A stretch of DNA of 64,000 bases from Kitasatospora phosalacinea (GCF_030268885.1 NZ_BSSA01000019.1:62001-126000), one strand, 5' to 3'. Positions 39,532 to 48,149 are shown, counted from the stretch's first letter. Notes: generated by a model from the sequence alone, not told the origin. Translations and numbers: made by a program.

Positions 39532-41396
39532 CCGCGCCCTCGCACCCGGCGGCCTCGCCCCCGGCGCCCCCGCAGCCGGCGACCGTGCGCCGCCGCCGGA
39601 CGCTCCCCCGGGTCCTGCGCCCCGTGCTGCTGGCGCTGCTGGCGCTCCTGGCTCCGGTCGTCGCCGCAGGAGCGCAGACCGTCGCGGCGACCGCGGCCGC
39701 GGCGGCGACGGCGCAGGCGGGCACGCTCGCCTCCGTTCCCCTGACGGCACCGCGGGGGTTCGAGGCCGCCCTGGCGGCCGAGCTGGCGGAGGTCGCGGAC
39801 GCGAACCGGCAGGCCGAGGAGCTGGCGCAGCAGGAGAAGGAGGTGGTCGCCGAGGCGGAGCGGATCACGAAGGAGGCCGCCGCCATCGAGGACGGCAAGG
39901 CCGCGCTCAACGCCAGGGTGGCCGAGGTGAACCAGGAGATCAGCAGCCACAACGAGCGTGCGCGGGCCGTGGCGGACGAGATCGCCGCCCACAACGCCAG
40001 GCAGGGCACGGCCGGATCAGCCGGCGAGGTCGCCGCCTTCAACGCCGAGGCGGACCGACTGGACGCCCGACGGGACCAGGAGAACGCCGTGGACGACAGG
40101 ATCCAGGGCGAGGAGAGCCAGATCCAGCAGGAGGCCGACCAGATCGACGCCCGGTCCTCCCAACTCGACAGCGCCGCCCGGGCCAACGACGGGAAGGCCG
40201 CCGACCTCACGACGAGGGAACAGCAACTCCAGTCCCGCAAGCAGCAGTTGCTCGCGCAGATGGCGCAGGCGGTTCAGAGCTTCGCCGCCGTCCCGTCGAA
40301 CCCGGCAGCCGCCATGGACCAGGGCGGTGACGCGCCCGCTCCGGCCCCGCAAACCGGCAACCGGCTCACCGGACAGGACGAGGACACCGGCGACCGCCCC
40401 TACCGCAGGCCGCAGGCCGCCGCGCTGACGCAGTACGCGGAGCAGCACGGCACCACCGTCGACCCCCGCCCCGGCACGGCGTACCTGACGCCCGACGCCG
40501 TCCGGCGGCTCTCCCCCGCGCAGGCCGCCGCCCTCGGCAGCCCGGCCGTCAGCTACGACGGGCTGGTCCGCAAGCCCGACGGGCACTACACGGCGCTCCG
40601 GGTGCGGGCCCCGTCCGACGCCGCTGCCCCGGCTCCGGCGCCGTCCCCGTCCCCGTCACCGTCCCCGTCTCCGTCACCGTCACTGTCCCCGTCTCCGTCT
40701 ACGGTGGTCTTCGGATCCGGTGGGCTGGTCGTGCACCTCGACGGCGCGCAGCTCCCCGTCGACGAGGTCACCACGGTCGAGGAGGCCCCCGCCCCGGGGG
40801 AGGACGCCGCTCGGCGCGTCCCCACCTGCAAGGACCTGAAGCCCGGGGGAGCCGTGGACCTGAACGGCGGCGGATGGGTCGACTACCTGCCGTCGGACGC
40901 CCAGGGCCGCAACCGGGGCGTCAGGTCCTGCCTCCAGGGGACGCCCGACCGGAAGAGGGGGGAGGAGGCGTCCAAGGCCGGCAACATCCGGGGCTGGACC
41001 GCCGCCCTGGCGCGGGCCGCCGCCCTCGGGTTCACCGCCTCGGAGAACGCCGTCGCCCGCTGCCACTCGGTGCCGAGCCTGGCCGGCGGAACGGCGGACG
41101 AGCGGAACCTGACGCCGTGCTTCCAGCTGGGGGCCAACATCAACCAGGCGACCGGCGGCACCATCACCAACAGCATGCGGTCCTTCGAGCGGATAGCCGA
41201 GAGCCGCATGCCCCAGGGCTACGTGCTGTACGACGTGCGCCCGGAGTACGACAACCCCGGCAGCACCATTCCCTGGGCGTGGGACATGTCGCTCGACGCG
41301 TGGGACGCCACCACCGGGGCGGGCACGGGCCCCGAATCGACGGTCGTGGAGAACGCGCGCTACGGCCCGACCGGACTGGTGAACCTGGGGAAGTAG
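39528..41396 (+). CDS. exported coiled-coil protein with nuclease-like C-terminal domain
   Basis: The 622-aa protein has a long N-terminal signal/anchor (TLPRVLRPVLLALLALLAPV), a Glu/Gln/Ala-rich coiled coil (about 75-260, with heptad-like QEISSHNERARAVADEIAAH), a Pro/Ser stalk (PSPSPSPSPSP, about 365-385) and a C-terminal domain (about 425-620). That domain resembles DNA/RNA non-specific endonuclease-type toxin domains: RCHSVPSLAGG (H513), ADERNLTPC (D524, N527), NSMRSFERIAESRM, and a final VLYDVRPEYDN. The usual GHL-type catalytic triplet reads CHS here, so activity is uncertain. It is coupled to the PknH-like gene and closed by a terminator, making it the last gene of the triad operon. Confidence 0.72.
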   Translation: MTAPSHPAASPPAPPQPATVRRRRTLPRVLRPVLLALLALLAPVVAAGAQTVAATAAAAATAQAGTLASVPLTAPRGFEAALAAELAEVADANRQAEELAQQEKEVVAEAERITKEAAAIEDGKAALNARVAEVNQEISSHNERARAVADEIAAHNARQGTAGSAGEVAAFNAEADRLDARRDQENAVDDRIQGEESQIQQEADQIDARSSQLDSAARANDGKAADLTTREQQLQSRKQQLLAQMAQAVQSFAAVPSNPAAAMDQGGDAPAPAPQTGNRLTGQDEDTGDRPYRRPQAAALTQYAEQHGTTVDPRPGTAYLTPDAVRRLSPAQAAALGSPAVSYDGLVRKPDGHYTALRVRAPSDAAAPAPAPSPSPSPSPSPSPSLSPSPSTVVFGSGGLVVHLDGAQLPVDEVTTVEEAPAPGEDAARRVPTCKDLKPGGAVDLNGGGWVDYLPSDAQGRNRGVRSCLQGTPDRKRGEEASKAGNIRGWTAALARAAALGFTASENAVARCHSVPSLAGGTADERNLTPCFQLGANINQATGGTITNSMRSFERIAESRMPQGYVLYDVRPEYDNPGSTIPWAWDMSLDAWDATTGAGTGPESTVVENARYGPTGLVNLGK

Positions 41397-41403
41397 CCTT
41401 CGG

Positions 41404-41449
41404 CCGGAACGCCGCGCGCCCCCGCTCCCGGGAGTGCGCGGCGTTCCGG
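41404..41449. terminator. 14-bp stem terminator between convergent operons
   Basis: CCGGAACGCCGCGC (41404-41417) pairs exactly with 41436-41449. It can end both the triad operon and the minus-strand Cip1-like gene. Confidence 0.75.
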
Positions 41450-41476
41450 CGGGCTCGGGGGCCCGACTCCCCTCGC

Positions 41477-42760
41477 TCAGCAGGCGATCGGCGAGGACCC
41501 CAGGGCCACGTCGTCGTACCAGAGCGTGTCGGAGCCGTTCCCGTACGCCTCCCAGCCGAGGTCCAGGGTGACCGGGCGGGGGGCGGTGGTGCGGCTGAGC
41601 CACTGCTGGTCGATGTCGGCGGTGGGGACGCCGTCGTCGTGCAGGCCGGGCACCAGTTGGTCGTTCAGCCAGGTGTCCATGGACTGCTTGGTGGTGTCCA
41701 CGGCGAAGCGGACGCAGACCCACTGGTTCACCGGCAGCGGCACGCTCTGCGACACGCCGACCGGACTCTGCGCGGGCAGCGTGGCGTCGTCGGACTCGCG
41801 GTTCCACTGCAGGGCGCCGTTCTGGCCGCCCAGGCGCAGGTGCTTGTTGCCGTTGTTCGCGTCCTCCATGGTGACCATCGCGATGTGGTCGGCCGGCAGC
41901 GCGGTGGTGTGCCGCACCCAGTAGCGGGCGTAGACCACCGGGCCGACGGAGGACACGTTCTTCGTGGTGGCCGCGAACACGTGGTTGCAGTAGCCGGCTT
42001 GGCCGTTGACCCGCAGCGAACGGCTGCCGCCGTGGACCACCGAGGTGTCGACCGTCACCGTGCCCGCGCCCGCGCAGTCGGGGGCGGCGACCGTCCAGTC
42101 ACCGGTCAGGGCACTGCCGTTCTGGTCCTCGAAGCCCGAGCAGACCACCGCCCCGGAGCAGCCGGTGCCCCCGCCCCCGGTCGAACTCGCGCTCGGGCTG
42201 GGGCTGGAGCTGGGGCTGGAGCTGGACGAAGGGCTCGCGGACGGACTCGGGGACGCGGACGGGCTCGGGGAGGCACTCGCGGTCGGCGAGGACGTGGGAG
42301 TGGGCGTGGGAGTCGAACCCCCTTGGCAGGAGGCCCCGTTGAAGGCGAAGTCGCCGGGGGCGGGGTTGCTGCCCGACCAGGTGCCCTGCATCCCGAAGGA
42401 CACCGAACCGCCGCTGCCGACCGTCCCGTTGTAGCTCAGGCTGCTCGCCGTGACGGCACTGCCGCTCTGGCTGACCTGCGCGTTCCAGGCCGAGGTGACC
42501 TGCTGACCGGCCGGGAACGTCCAGGTCAGCTTCCAACTGCTGACCGCCGCACCAGAGTTGGTGACGGACACCTGCGCGGTGAAGCCGCCGGTCCACTCGT
42601 TGTTCGTCCAGGAGACCTGGCAGGCCGCGCTGCCCGCGCCCCAGGCCGGAGTCGGGTGCTGGCCGAGCCCGGCCAGCACCCCGAGGACCACCGCGAGCAC
42701 GGCGAACACCGCCACCGGGGCGCGCCGCCCGCCGTGCACCCGCCCGTTGCTTCGCACCAT
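41477..42760 (-). CDS. secreted CBM2 - Cip1-like protein
   Basis: The 427-aa protein has a signal peptide, a CBM2 cellulose-binding module (CQVSWTNNEWTGGFTAQVSV to ASCQGG), a Ser/Pro/Thr linker and a C-terminal beta-sandwich. The sandwich shares long stretches with fungal Cip1: APDC then GTVTVDTSVVHGGSRSL, KHLRLGGQNGALQWNRESDD, TWLNDQLVPGL, LGWEAYG and a final Cys. Cip1 of Trichoderma is co-induced with cellulases and related to polysaccharide lyases, with reported glucuronan-lyase activity in some relatives. This protein probably acts on plant cell walls beside the LPMO encoded upstream. GGAGG stands 6 nt before ATG 42760. Confidence 0.85.
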   Translation of the reverse strand: MVRSNGRVHGGRRAPVAVFAVLAVVLGVLAGLGQHPTPAWGAGSAACQVSWTNNEWTGGFTAQVSVTNSGAAVSSWKLTWTFPAGQQVTSAWNAQVSQSGSAVTASSLSYNGTVGSGGSVSFGMQGTWSGSNPAPGDFAFNGASCQGGSTPTPTPTSSPTASASPSPSASPSPSASPSSSSSPSSSPSPSASSTGGGGTGCSGAVVCSGFEDQNGSALTGDWTVAAPDCAGAGTVTVDTSVVHGGSRSLRVNGQAGYCNHVFAATTKNVSSVGPVVYARYWVRHTTALPADHIAMVTMEDANNGNKHLRLGGQNGALQWNRESDDATLPAQSPVGVSQSVPLPVNQWVCVRFAVDTTKQSMDTWLNDQLVPGLHDDGVPTADIDQQWLSRTTAPRPVTLDLGWEAYGNGSDTLWYDDVALGSSPIAC

Positions 42761-42804
42761 GTCGAACCTCCTTGCGTCGTCGGTGCGTTCTGTGGTTCGT
42801 GCGG

Positions 42805-42853
42805 GCCCCGGGCCGGGACCGCCGCGGAGTGCACGGCGGCCCCGGCCCGGGGC
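42805..42853 (-). terminator. long GC stem after the LPMO gene
   Basis: 42805-42824 pairs with 42834-42853 over about 19 of 20 bases. It lies between the LPMO stop and the Cip1-like gene, so the latter may need its own promoter or readthrough. Confidence 0.7.
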
Positions 42854-42860
42854 GCGGGGG

Positions 42861-44036
42861 TCACGAGGCGGTGCAGGAGATGGAGCCGGTCGGGAAGTTG
42901 TTGCCGGAGGAGTTGGCGGTGAAGCCGAAGGTGGTGCTGGAGTTCGCGCCGATGGTGCCGTTGTAGGCGACGTTCTTGACCGTCACGTCACTGCCGGAGA
43001 CGGTCAGCGCCCCGTTCCACAGGTTGGTGATGGTGGTGCCCGCGCCCGTCTGCCACTTCAGCGTCCAGGAACTGACCGGCGTGGAGTTGTGGTTCATCAC
43101 CTCGACCGACCCCTGGAAGCCGCCGCCCCAGGAGCTGACGACGCTGTACGTCGCCATGCAGCCGCTGCTCGGCATGGTGCCGCTGGACGACGGGCTCGGC
43201 GACGGGCTCGAGGAGGGGCTGGACGACGGGCTCGACGACGGCGAGGCGCTCGCCGACGGGCTCGGGCTCGCGCTGGCGCTCGGGCTGGGGCTCGCGGACC
43301 GGCTCGGGCTCGGCGAGGAGGTCGGCTGGTGGATGCCCGTCACCTCGCCGTGGCCGCCGTCGAAGACCAGGTCGGAGCAGGAGAAGAAGTTCTCCTGACT
43401 GTCCGACCGCACCCACTGGATGAACATCAGGGCGGCGCCGCTGCGGCCCGCCGGGAGGGCCTGGTTCCAGTAGTAGTGGCCGCCGTCGGTGCCGGGGCTG
43501 CCCACCTGCGGCGGGTTGACGACGGTGCTGATCAGGCTCAGGTCGGCCCAGGCCAGCGGGGTGGTGGGGGACCAGCCCTGCTTGGTCAGGTAGACCCGGA
43601 ACTCCCCGGGGTGCGCGGCCCAGTTGGAGTAGTCGAGCTCGATCGTGGCGCCGGAGGTCAGGTGCGTCTTGGGCCAGTCGTCGCGGGGGGCGTTGTACGC
43701 GGCGAAGTCGTACGGGGACTTGTTCCCGGCGCTGCACAGGGTGCCGTCCGGGACGTACCCCTGGCCGCGGCCGCCCGCGTTGGAGTCCAGCACGGCGAAC
43801 CAGTTGTAGAGCGGCGTGGTGCCGCCCTGCGCGACGGCCGCCTGGCAGGCGGGGTTGGTCGGCGTCAGGGCGCCGGTCCCGGTGAGCCCGTCCTGGTAGC
43901 ACAGGTACGTGCGCGAGCCGGGCATGATCGCCAGGCCGTGCGCCTGCGCCGTGGGCAGGCCCAGCAGCAGCGCGCAGACCGTCGCGAACGCACCGGCGAG
44001 AGCCGCGACGATGGTGGGGGTCTTACGTCGTGACAT
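42861..44036 (-). CDS. secreted AA10 lytic polysaccharide monooxygenase with CBM2
   Basis: The 391-aa protein has a signal peptide whose cleavage after TAQA exposes the N-terminal His (H33) of the copper brace: HGLAIMPGSRTYLCYQDG. The second brace His is H142 in WAAHPGEFRVYLT, and FFSCSDLVFDGG follows near the end of the domain. A Ser/Pro-rich linker leads to a C-terminal CBM2 (CMATYSVVSSWGGGFQGSVE to SISCTAS). It cuts cellulose (or chitin) oxidatively at the crystal surface. The CBM2 and the CebR-type box upstream favour cellulose. The start ATG 44036 abuts a GAAACTTTC palindrome. Confidence 0.94.
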   Translation of the reverse strand: MSRRKTPTIVAALAGAFATVCALLLGLPTAQAHGLAIMPGSRTYLCYQDGLTGTGALTPTNPACQAAVAQGGTTPLYNWFAVLDSNAGGRGQGYVPDGTLCSAGNKSPYDFAAYNAPRDDWPKTHLTSGATIELDYSNWAAHPGEFRVYLTKQGWSPTTPLAWADLSLISTVVNPPQVGSPGTDGGHYYWNQALPAGRSGAALMFIQWVRSDSQENFFSCSDLVFDGGHGEVTGIHQPTSSPSPSRSASPSPSASASPSPSASASPSSSPSSSPSSSPSPSPSSSGTMPSSGCMATYSVVSSWGGGFQGSVEVMNHNSTPVSSWTLKWQTGAGTTITNLWNGALTVSGSDVTVKNVAYNGTIGANSSTTFGFTANSSGNNFPTGSISCTAS

Positions 44037-44046
44037 GAAACTTTCA
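44036..44046. promoter_or_regulatory. xylan-type palindrome at the LPMO start codon
   Basis: TGAAACTTTCA is a perfect palindrome around C, overlapping the ribosome site and the first base of the start codon. It may be an operator shared with the xylan genes, or a chance product of the GAAAG ribosome site. Confidence 0.35.
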
Positions 44047-44140
44047 CCACCTCGGTGGAGGGGCCCGCCCGTGCCGTCCCGGCCGGGCAGGCCGTCTGAT
44101 CGGGGAAAAGCCATGCTCATGCCATGAGCGGGGGAATTTC

Positions 44141-44154
44141 TGGGAGCGCTCCCA
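44141..44154. promoter_or_regulatory. CebR operator
   Basis: TGGGAGCGCTCCCA is exactly the 14-bp palindrome bound by the cellobiose repressor CebR in streptomycetes. It covers the predicted transcript start of the LPMO gene. cebR itself is not in the window. Confidence 0.88.
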
Positions 44155-44160
44155 CGCCTC

Positions 44161-44189
44161 AAGGTAACGGCCTGTCAAGGGCGTGTAAA
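44161..44189 (-). promoter_or_regulatory. LPMO promoter
   Basis: Minus-strand TTTACA (44189-44184) and TACCTT (44166-44161) are 17 bp apart, so transcription would begin near 44153, inside the CebR box. Confidence 0.5.
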
Positions 44190-44351
44190 CCGGTGGCTTG
44201 AAAGGCTGAAAAGGATCAAGTCCCTTGATGGGAAAGGAGGTTGATCCAAGCGCTCGCCGCCCGGCATGGCGCGCGACCGCCCCGCGCTCTCCGCGCCTAG
44301 GCTTCCCCCGTACCGCGACCCGCTCCGCCGCGACGCCGACCAGGAGGCCCC

Positions 44352-45020
44352 GTGTCCCACGACGACCGTCCGACCCCGAAGTTCGCCGCTGGTGTTCCGC
44401 AGCCCGACGGCGTGCCCGAACGGCTGCGCCGCCAGATCGAGTTCGTCATCGAGGTCGACCAGCTCAAGAACGTCTTCCGGCAGAGCCCGCTGCTGGCCGC
44501 CGACCGGCGGGAGAACGACGCCGAGCACTCCTGGCACCTCGCCCTGATGACCCTGGTCCTCGCCGAGTACGCGGACGAGCCCGTCGACCCGGTCAAGGTC
44601 CTCGCCATGGTCGTGCTGCACGACCTGGTGGAGATCTACGCCGGGGACACCCCGCTCTACGACGCGGCGGCCGGCGCCGACCAGGAGGAGCGCGAACGCC
44701 TGGCCGCCGACCGGCTGTTCGGCATCCTGCCCGACGACCAGCGCGACCACTTCCGGGCGCTCTGGGACGAGTTCGAGGAACGCAGCAGCCCGGAGGCCCG
44801 GTTCGCCAAGGCGATGGACCGCCTCCAGCCGCTGCTGCTCAACTACGGCAACCGCGGCGGCACCTGGCGCACCCCCGGGGTCACCGACGCCGAGGTGCTG
44901 GCCCGCAAGTCCGTCATCGGCGACTCCTCCGCCGAACTGTGGGACTACGCGCGGACGTTGATCCGCACCGGCGCCGACCGCGGCTGGGTCCCCCGCGCCG
45001 ATCCGGAGCCGCGGGCGTGA
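44352..45020 (+). CDS. HD-domain hydrolase, YfbR-like nucleotidase family
   Basis: The 222-aa cytoplasmic protein has the HD-superfamily metal site spread over AEHSWHLALM (first His), VVLHDLVEIYAGD (HD pair) and a later Asp in AKAMDRLQPLLLNYG. This is the pattern of the HD_3 / 5'-deoxynucleotidase group, which hydrolyses nucleoside monophosphates. AGGAGG precedes the GTG at 44352, and a TAGGCT -10 box is seen at 44298-44303. The gene is convergent with the response regulator 10 nt downstream. Substrate not certain. Confidence 0.88.
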   Translation: MSHDDRPTPKFAAGVPQPDGVPERLRRQIEFVIEVDQLKNVFRQSPLLAADRRENDAEHSWHLALMTLVLAEYADEPVDPVKVLAMVVLHDLVEIYAGDTPLYDAAAGADQEERERLAADRLFGILPDDQRDHFRALWDEFEERSSPEARFAKAMDRLQPLLLNYGNRGGTWRTPGVTDAEVLARKSVIGDSSAELWDYARTLIRTGADRGWVPRADPEPRA

Positions 45021-45029
45021 CGGGGAGGC

Positions 45030-45731
45030 TCACTGCGCGCCCGGCACCAGTCCGACCCGGTGGGCCAGCACGACCGCCTGGACGCGGTCGCGCAGGCCGA
45101 GCTTCGCCAGGATGCGCGACACGTAGGTCTTGACCGTCTCGGGCGTGATGAACAGCGCCGCGGCGATCTCCGCGTTCGACGACCCCTCGGCGATCAGCCG
45201 GAACACCTCCAGCTCGCGGGGGGTCAGCACGCGCACCACGTCCTGCCCGGCCGCCCGGGAGGTGGCGGCCGGGCGCAGGTGCCGGGCGAAGTGGCCGATC
45301 AGGTGGCGGGTGACGGCGGGTGCCAGCAGGGCCTCGCCGCGGGCCACGGTGCGGATGCCGTTGACGAGTTCCGGCGGCGGCGCGTCCTTGAGCAGGAAGC
45401 CGCTGGCCCCGGCGCGCAGCGCGTCGTAGACGTGGGCGTCGACGTTGAAGGTGGTGACGACCAGGACCTTCGGCGCGCCCTCCACCTCCGGCCCGGCCAG
45501 CTGCCGGGTGGCCTCGATGCCGTCGAGCAGGGGCATCCGGATGTCCATCACGACCACGTCCGGGCGCAGCTGCCGGGCGGCCCGGACCGCCTCGTGGCCG
45601 TTCTCGGCCTCGCCGACGACCTCCATGTCGGGTTGCGCGGAGAAGATGGTGACGTAGCCGGTCCGCACCAGCGCCTGGTCGTCGCAGACGAGCACCCGGA
45701 TCGGTGTCGGCGCTTCACTCACGGTGGTCAC
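45030..45731 (-). CDS. NarL/LuxR-family response regulator
   Basis: The 233-aa regulator has a receiver domain with D17-D18, phosphoacceptor D63 (VVVMDIRMPLLDG), the TTF switch Thr and K in GFLLKDAPPPEL. The LuxR helix-turn-helix (LTPRELEVFRLIAEGSSNAE, then ETVKTYVSRILAKLGL) is at the C-terminus. It is coupled by ATGA overlap to the histidine kinase gene upstream and forms its output. The overlapping kinase and CPBP protease genes suggest a membrane-stress or antimicrobial-peptide theme. Confidence 0.95.
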   Translation of the reverse strand: MTTVSEAPTPIRVLVCDDQALVRTGYVTIFSAQPDMEVVGEAENGHEAVRAARQLRPDVVVMDIRMPLLDGIEATRQLAGPEVEGAPKVLVVTTFNVDAHVYDALRAGASGFLLKDAPPPELVNGIRTVARGEALLAPAVTRHLIGHFARHLRPAATSRAAGQDVVRVLTPRELEVFRLIAEGSSNAEIAAALFITPETVKTYVSRILAKLGLRDRVQAVVLAHRVGLVPGAQ

Positions 45732-46993
45732 TCCTGGCGGGGGTCGGACGGGATGGTGGCCCGGACCGCGAAACCGCCCGCGGGCCCGGGTCCTGACTCC
45801 AGTTCACCACCCAGCATCCGCACCCGTTCGCGCAGCCCCGCCAGCCCGCGTCCGCCCCCGCCCCCGCTCCCGCTCCCGCGGAGCGCCCCGCCGACCGCCC
45901 CGCGCGCGGGGGCCGCGGCGGGCCCGTCCGTGGCCACCTCGACCCGGAGGTCGGCCGCGCCGTAGCGGAGCAGGACCCGGGTCGGCTGCCCGGCCGCGTA
46001 CTTGAGCGCGTTGGTGAGCGCCTCCTGCACCACCCGGTACGCGGCCAGTTCCACGTCCACGCCGTGCGGGCGCCGCTCGCCCTGCCGGGTGAACTCGACC
46101 GGCTGGCCCGCCCGGCGGGCCCGCTCGACCAGGTCGCCCACCCGGCCCAGGGTCGGCGCCCGGTCCACGGTCGCGGGGTCACCGGTCGCCGCGTCCCCGG
46201 TCGCCTCCAGGACGCCCAGCAGGTACCGGAGTTCGGTCAGCGCCCGGCGTCCGGTGTCACTGACCGCCGCCATCGCCTCCGTGGCGCGCTCCGGCGCCGG
46301 GCCGACCAGGAACTGGGCCGCGTCGGCCTGGACCACCATGGCCGTCACGTGGTGGGTGACCACGTCGTGCAACTCGCGGGCGATCCGGGCCCGTTCGGCG
46401 GCGGTGGCGGCCTCGGCGGCCGTCCGACGCCGCTGCGCCTCGTCCGTCCGCCGGGTGCGCACCGCGCCGCCCAGCAGCGCGGCCACGGCCAGGACCAGGA
46501 AGAACGCCAGGTAGTCCGGGACGGACTGCGGGGAGCCGAGGCGGTGCAGGACGACGGCCAGCGCGGCGTAGCCCGCCGCCGCCGCGACGGCCAGCGCGGG
46601 GCGGTGGCGGGGCTGGTGGGCCCCGGCGGAGTAGAGCGCCAGGTACAGCCCGACGCTGGCGAACGTCGTCGCGAAGCCCAGCGCCTGGTGCACCGCGAAC
46701 GCGCCCCCGACGGCGGCCAGGCAGGCCGCGGGCCACCTGCGGCGCACCGCCAGCGGCAGGGCCTGGGCCAGTACCAGCCCGGCCCCCAGCGCGCTCGCGG
46801 GCCGCTCGGGCAGGTCGCCGATCTGCGCACCGATGCCGAACAGGGTCGGCACGAAGGCCGCCAGGGCCAGCACCAGCGCCAGGACGCCGTCCCCGAGCGG
46901 GACGCCCCCGGGCAGGGCGCCCCCGGACAGGAGGCCCCCGAGCCGGACGACCCGCTGCCGCACCCGTCCCCCGCTCACCCGAGGCCGTGCCAC
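45728..46993 (-). CDS. sensor histidine kinase, HisKA_3 type
   Basis: The 421-aa kinase has about five to six N-terminal helices (for example GVLALVLALAAFVPTLFGIG). The dimerisation box ARIARELHDVVTHHVTAMVV has phospho-His H209, and the ATPase part reads QEALTNALKYAAG then GLAGLRERV. GTG 46993 is preferred, with a GGGGACGG ribosome site; a TTG further upstream is possible. The sequence between the ATPase boxes contains a Gly/Ser run. It partners the regulator gene that overlaps its stop. Intramembrane-sensing kinases of this kind often control exporters, none of which lies next to it. Confidence 0.93.
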   Translation of the reverse strand: MARPRVSGGRVRQRVVRLGGLLSGGALPGGVPLGDGVLALVLALAAFVPTLFGIGAQIGDLPERPASALGAGLVLAQALPLAVRRRWPAACLAAVGGAFAVHQALGFATTFASVGLYLALYSAGAHQPRHRPALAVAAAAGYAALAVVLHRLGSPQSVPDYLAFFLVLAVAALLGGAVRTRRTDEAQRRRTAAEAATAAERARIARELHDVVTHHVTAMVVQADAAQFLVGPAPERATEAMAAVSDTGRRALTELRYLLGVLEATGDAATGDPATVDRAPTLGRVGDLVERARRAGQPVEFTRQGERRPHGVDVELAAYRVVQEALTNALKYAAGQPTRVLLRYGAADLRVEVATDGPAAAPARGAVGGALRGSGSGGGGGRGLAGLRERVRMLGGELESGPGPAGGFAVRATIPSDPRQE

Positions 46994-47019
46994 ATCCGTC
47001 CCCTTCCGCAGTTCCGTGC

Positions 47020-47907
47020 TCAACAACCGTTGCGCCGACGGGACTTGATCCCGCCGTCGCGGCGGGCGAGGACGAGCATCCGGGCGGCCAGGGCCAGCGC
47101 GATCAGGACGGGCACCACCGACGCCTCCAGGCCGAACCCGCCGCCGGTCAGGAAGGTCGAACCGTGGGTGGTGACGGTGAACAGGCCCTCGGGGGCGTGC
47201 CCGGAGACCGGGATGCCGAGCAGCTGCTCCGCGGTGTTCCAGACGAAGTGCAGGCCCACGACGAACCAGATGCTACGCCGCCACAGGAACGCGGCCCCGA
47301 GCAGGGCGCCCGCCTCCAGCACGATCGACAGCCCGCCCCACGCGGTCGCCCCCGGCGTGCCCAGGTGCGCCACCCCGAAGAACAGCGAGGTCACCGCGAG
47401 GGCGACCCGGCTGCCCCACACCTGCTCCAGGGCCTGCAGGGCGAGGCCGCGGAACATCAGCTCCTCGCCGACCGCGGCCCCGACCTGCACCGCGACCGCG
47501 CTCCCCACCAGCGACAGGACGCCACCGCCCTTCCAGGAGAACGAGTAGCCCCCGAGCACCGTGATCAGGAAGGCGGCGGCGAGGACGAACCCCAGGCCGA
47601 TCCCGCCGCCGAGCAGCAGCTCCCGCCCGGCACCGCGCCGGGCGACCTCCGGCACCGGACGCCGGGCCACCCGCTGCCCGATCAGCCGGTACGCGACCAC
47701 CGCCGCGACCGCCCCCAGCACCGGCACCGGACCGGGCCCGGTCGCCGTCAGGCCCGACACCAGGCCGACGCCGACCATCCCCGTCACCATCCAGCCGAGC
47801 GGCGACCGCACGAGACGGCCGAGCCGCCCGCCGCTCCCCCCGCTCGCCCCGCCCGCCCCGCCCGTCTCCGGAGCCGAAGCGGCGGTGTCCGGTGCAGCAG
47901 TCCCCAT
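47020..47907 (-). CDS. CPBP-family intramembrane metalloprotease
   Basis: The 295-aa membrane protein contains the CAAX-protease/bacteriocin-processing motifs: EELMFRG (EExxxR), FGVAHLGT (FxxxH) and HFVWN (HxxxN). Together these form the metal site within about eight helices. The first 30 residues are Gly/Ala/Ser-rich. It stands 26 nt upstream of the kinase gene in the same direction, so it probably shares the transcript of the two-component system. Its substrate may be a prenylated protein or a peptide; not determinable here. Confidence 0.9.
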   Translation of the reverse strand: MGTAAPDTAASAPETGGAGGASGGSGGRLGRLVRSPLGWMVTGMVGVGLVSGLTATGPGPVPVLGAVAAVVAYRLIGQRVARRPVPEVARRGAGRELLLGGGIGLGFVLAAAFLITVLGGYSFSWKGGGVLSLVGSAVAVQVGAAVGEELMFRGLALQALEQVWGSRVALAVTSLFFGVAHLGTPGATAWGGLSIVLEAGALLGAAFLWRRSIWFVVGLHFVWNTAEQLLGIPVSGHAPEGLFTVTTHGSTFLTGGGFGLEASVVPVLIALALAARMLVLARRDGGIKSRRRNGC

Positions 47908-48149
47908 GGTGCCCTCCCCTGTCGCGGCCGGACCCGTTCCGACCCGACCACCACGCTAGGAAGCCGCCGCCCGCCACGAATCACCCGCGGCGGGACGGCC
48001 CCGGTAGCTCTCCCGGGGGATGCGCGACCGCCCCGGCACGGTGACCGACCGGGCCCGCACGCACGGCAGGGCCGTCACCGACTCCCAGGAGGCGTCCCAC
48101 GAGGATCCCTGCTGTCTCGTCACCACCCTTGCCCAACAGGCTGGTTGGT

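Noticed and set aside
42180..42300. CTCGGGCTGG-like repeats in the Cip1-like gene, and similar ones at 43180-43320
   Set aside because: They encode the Ser/Pro linkers between catalytic domain and CBM2, a normal feature of secreted streptomycete enzymes.
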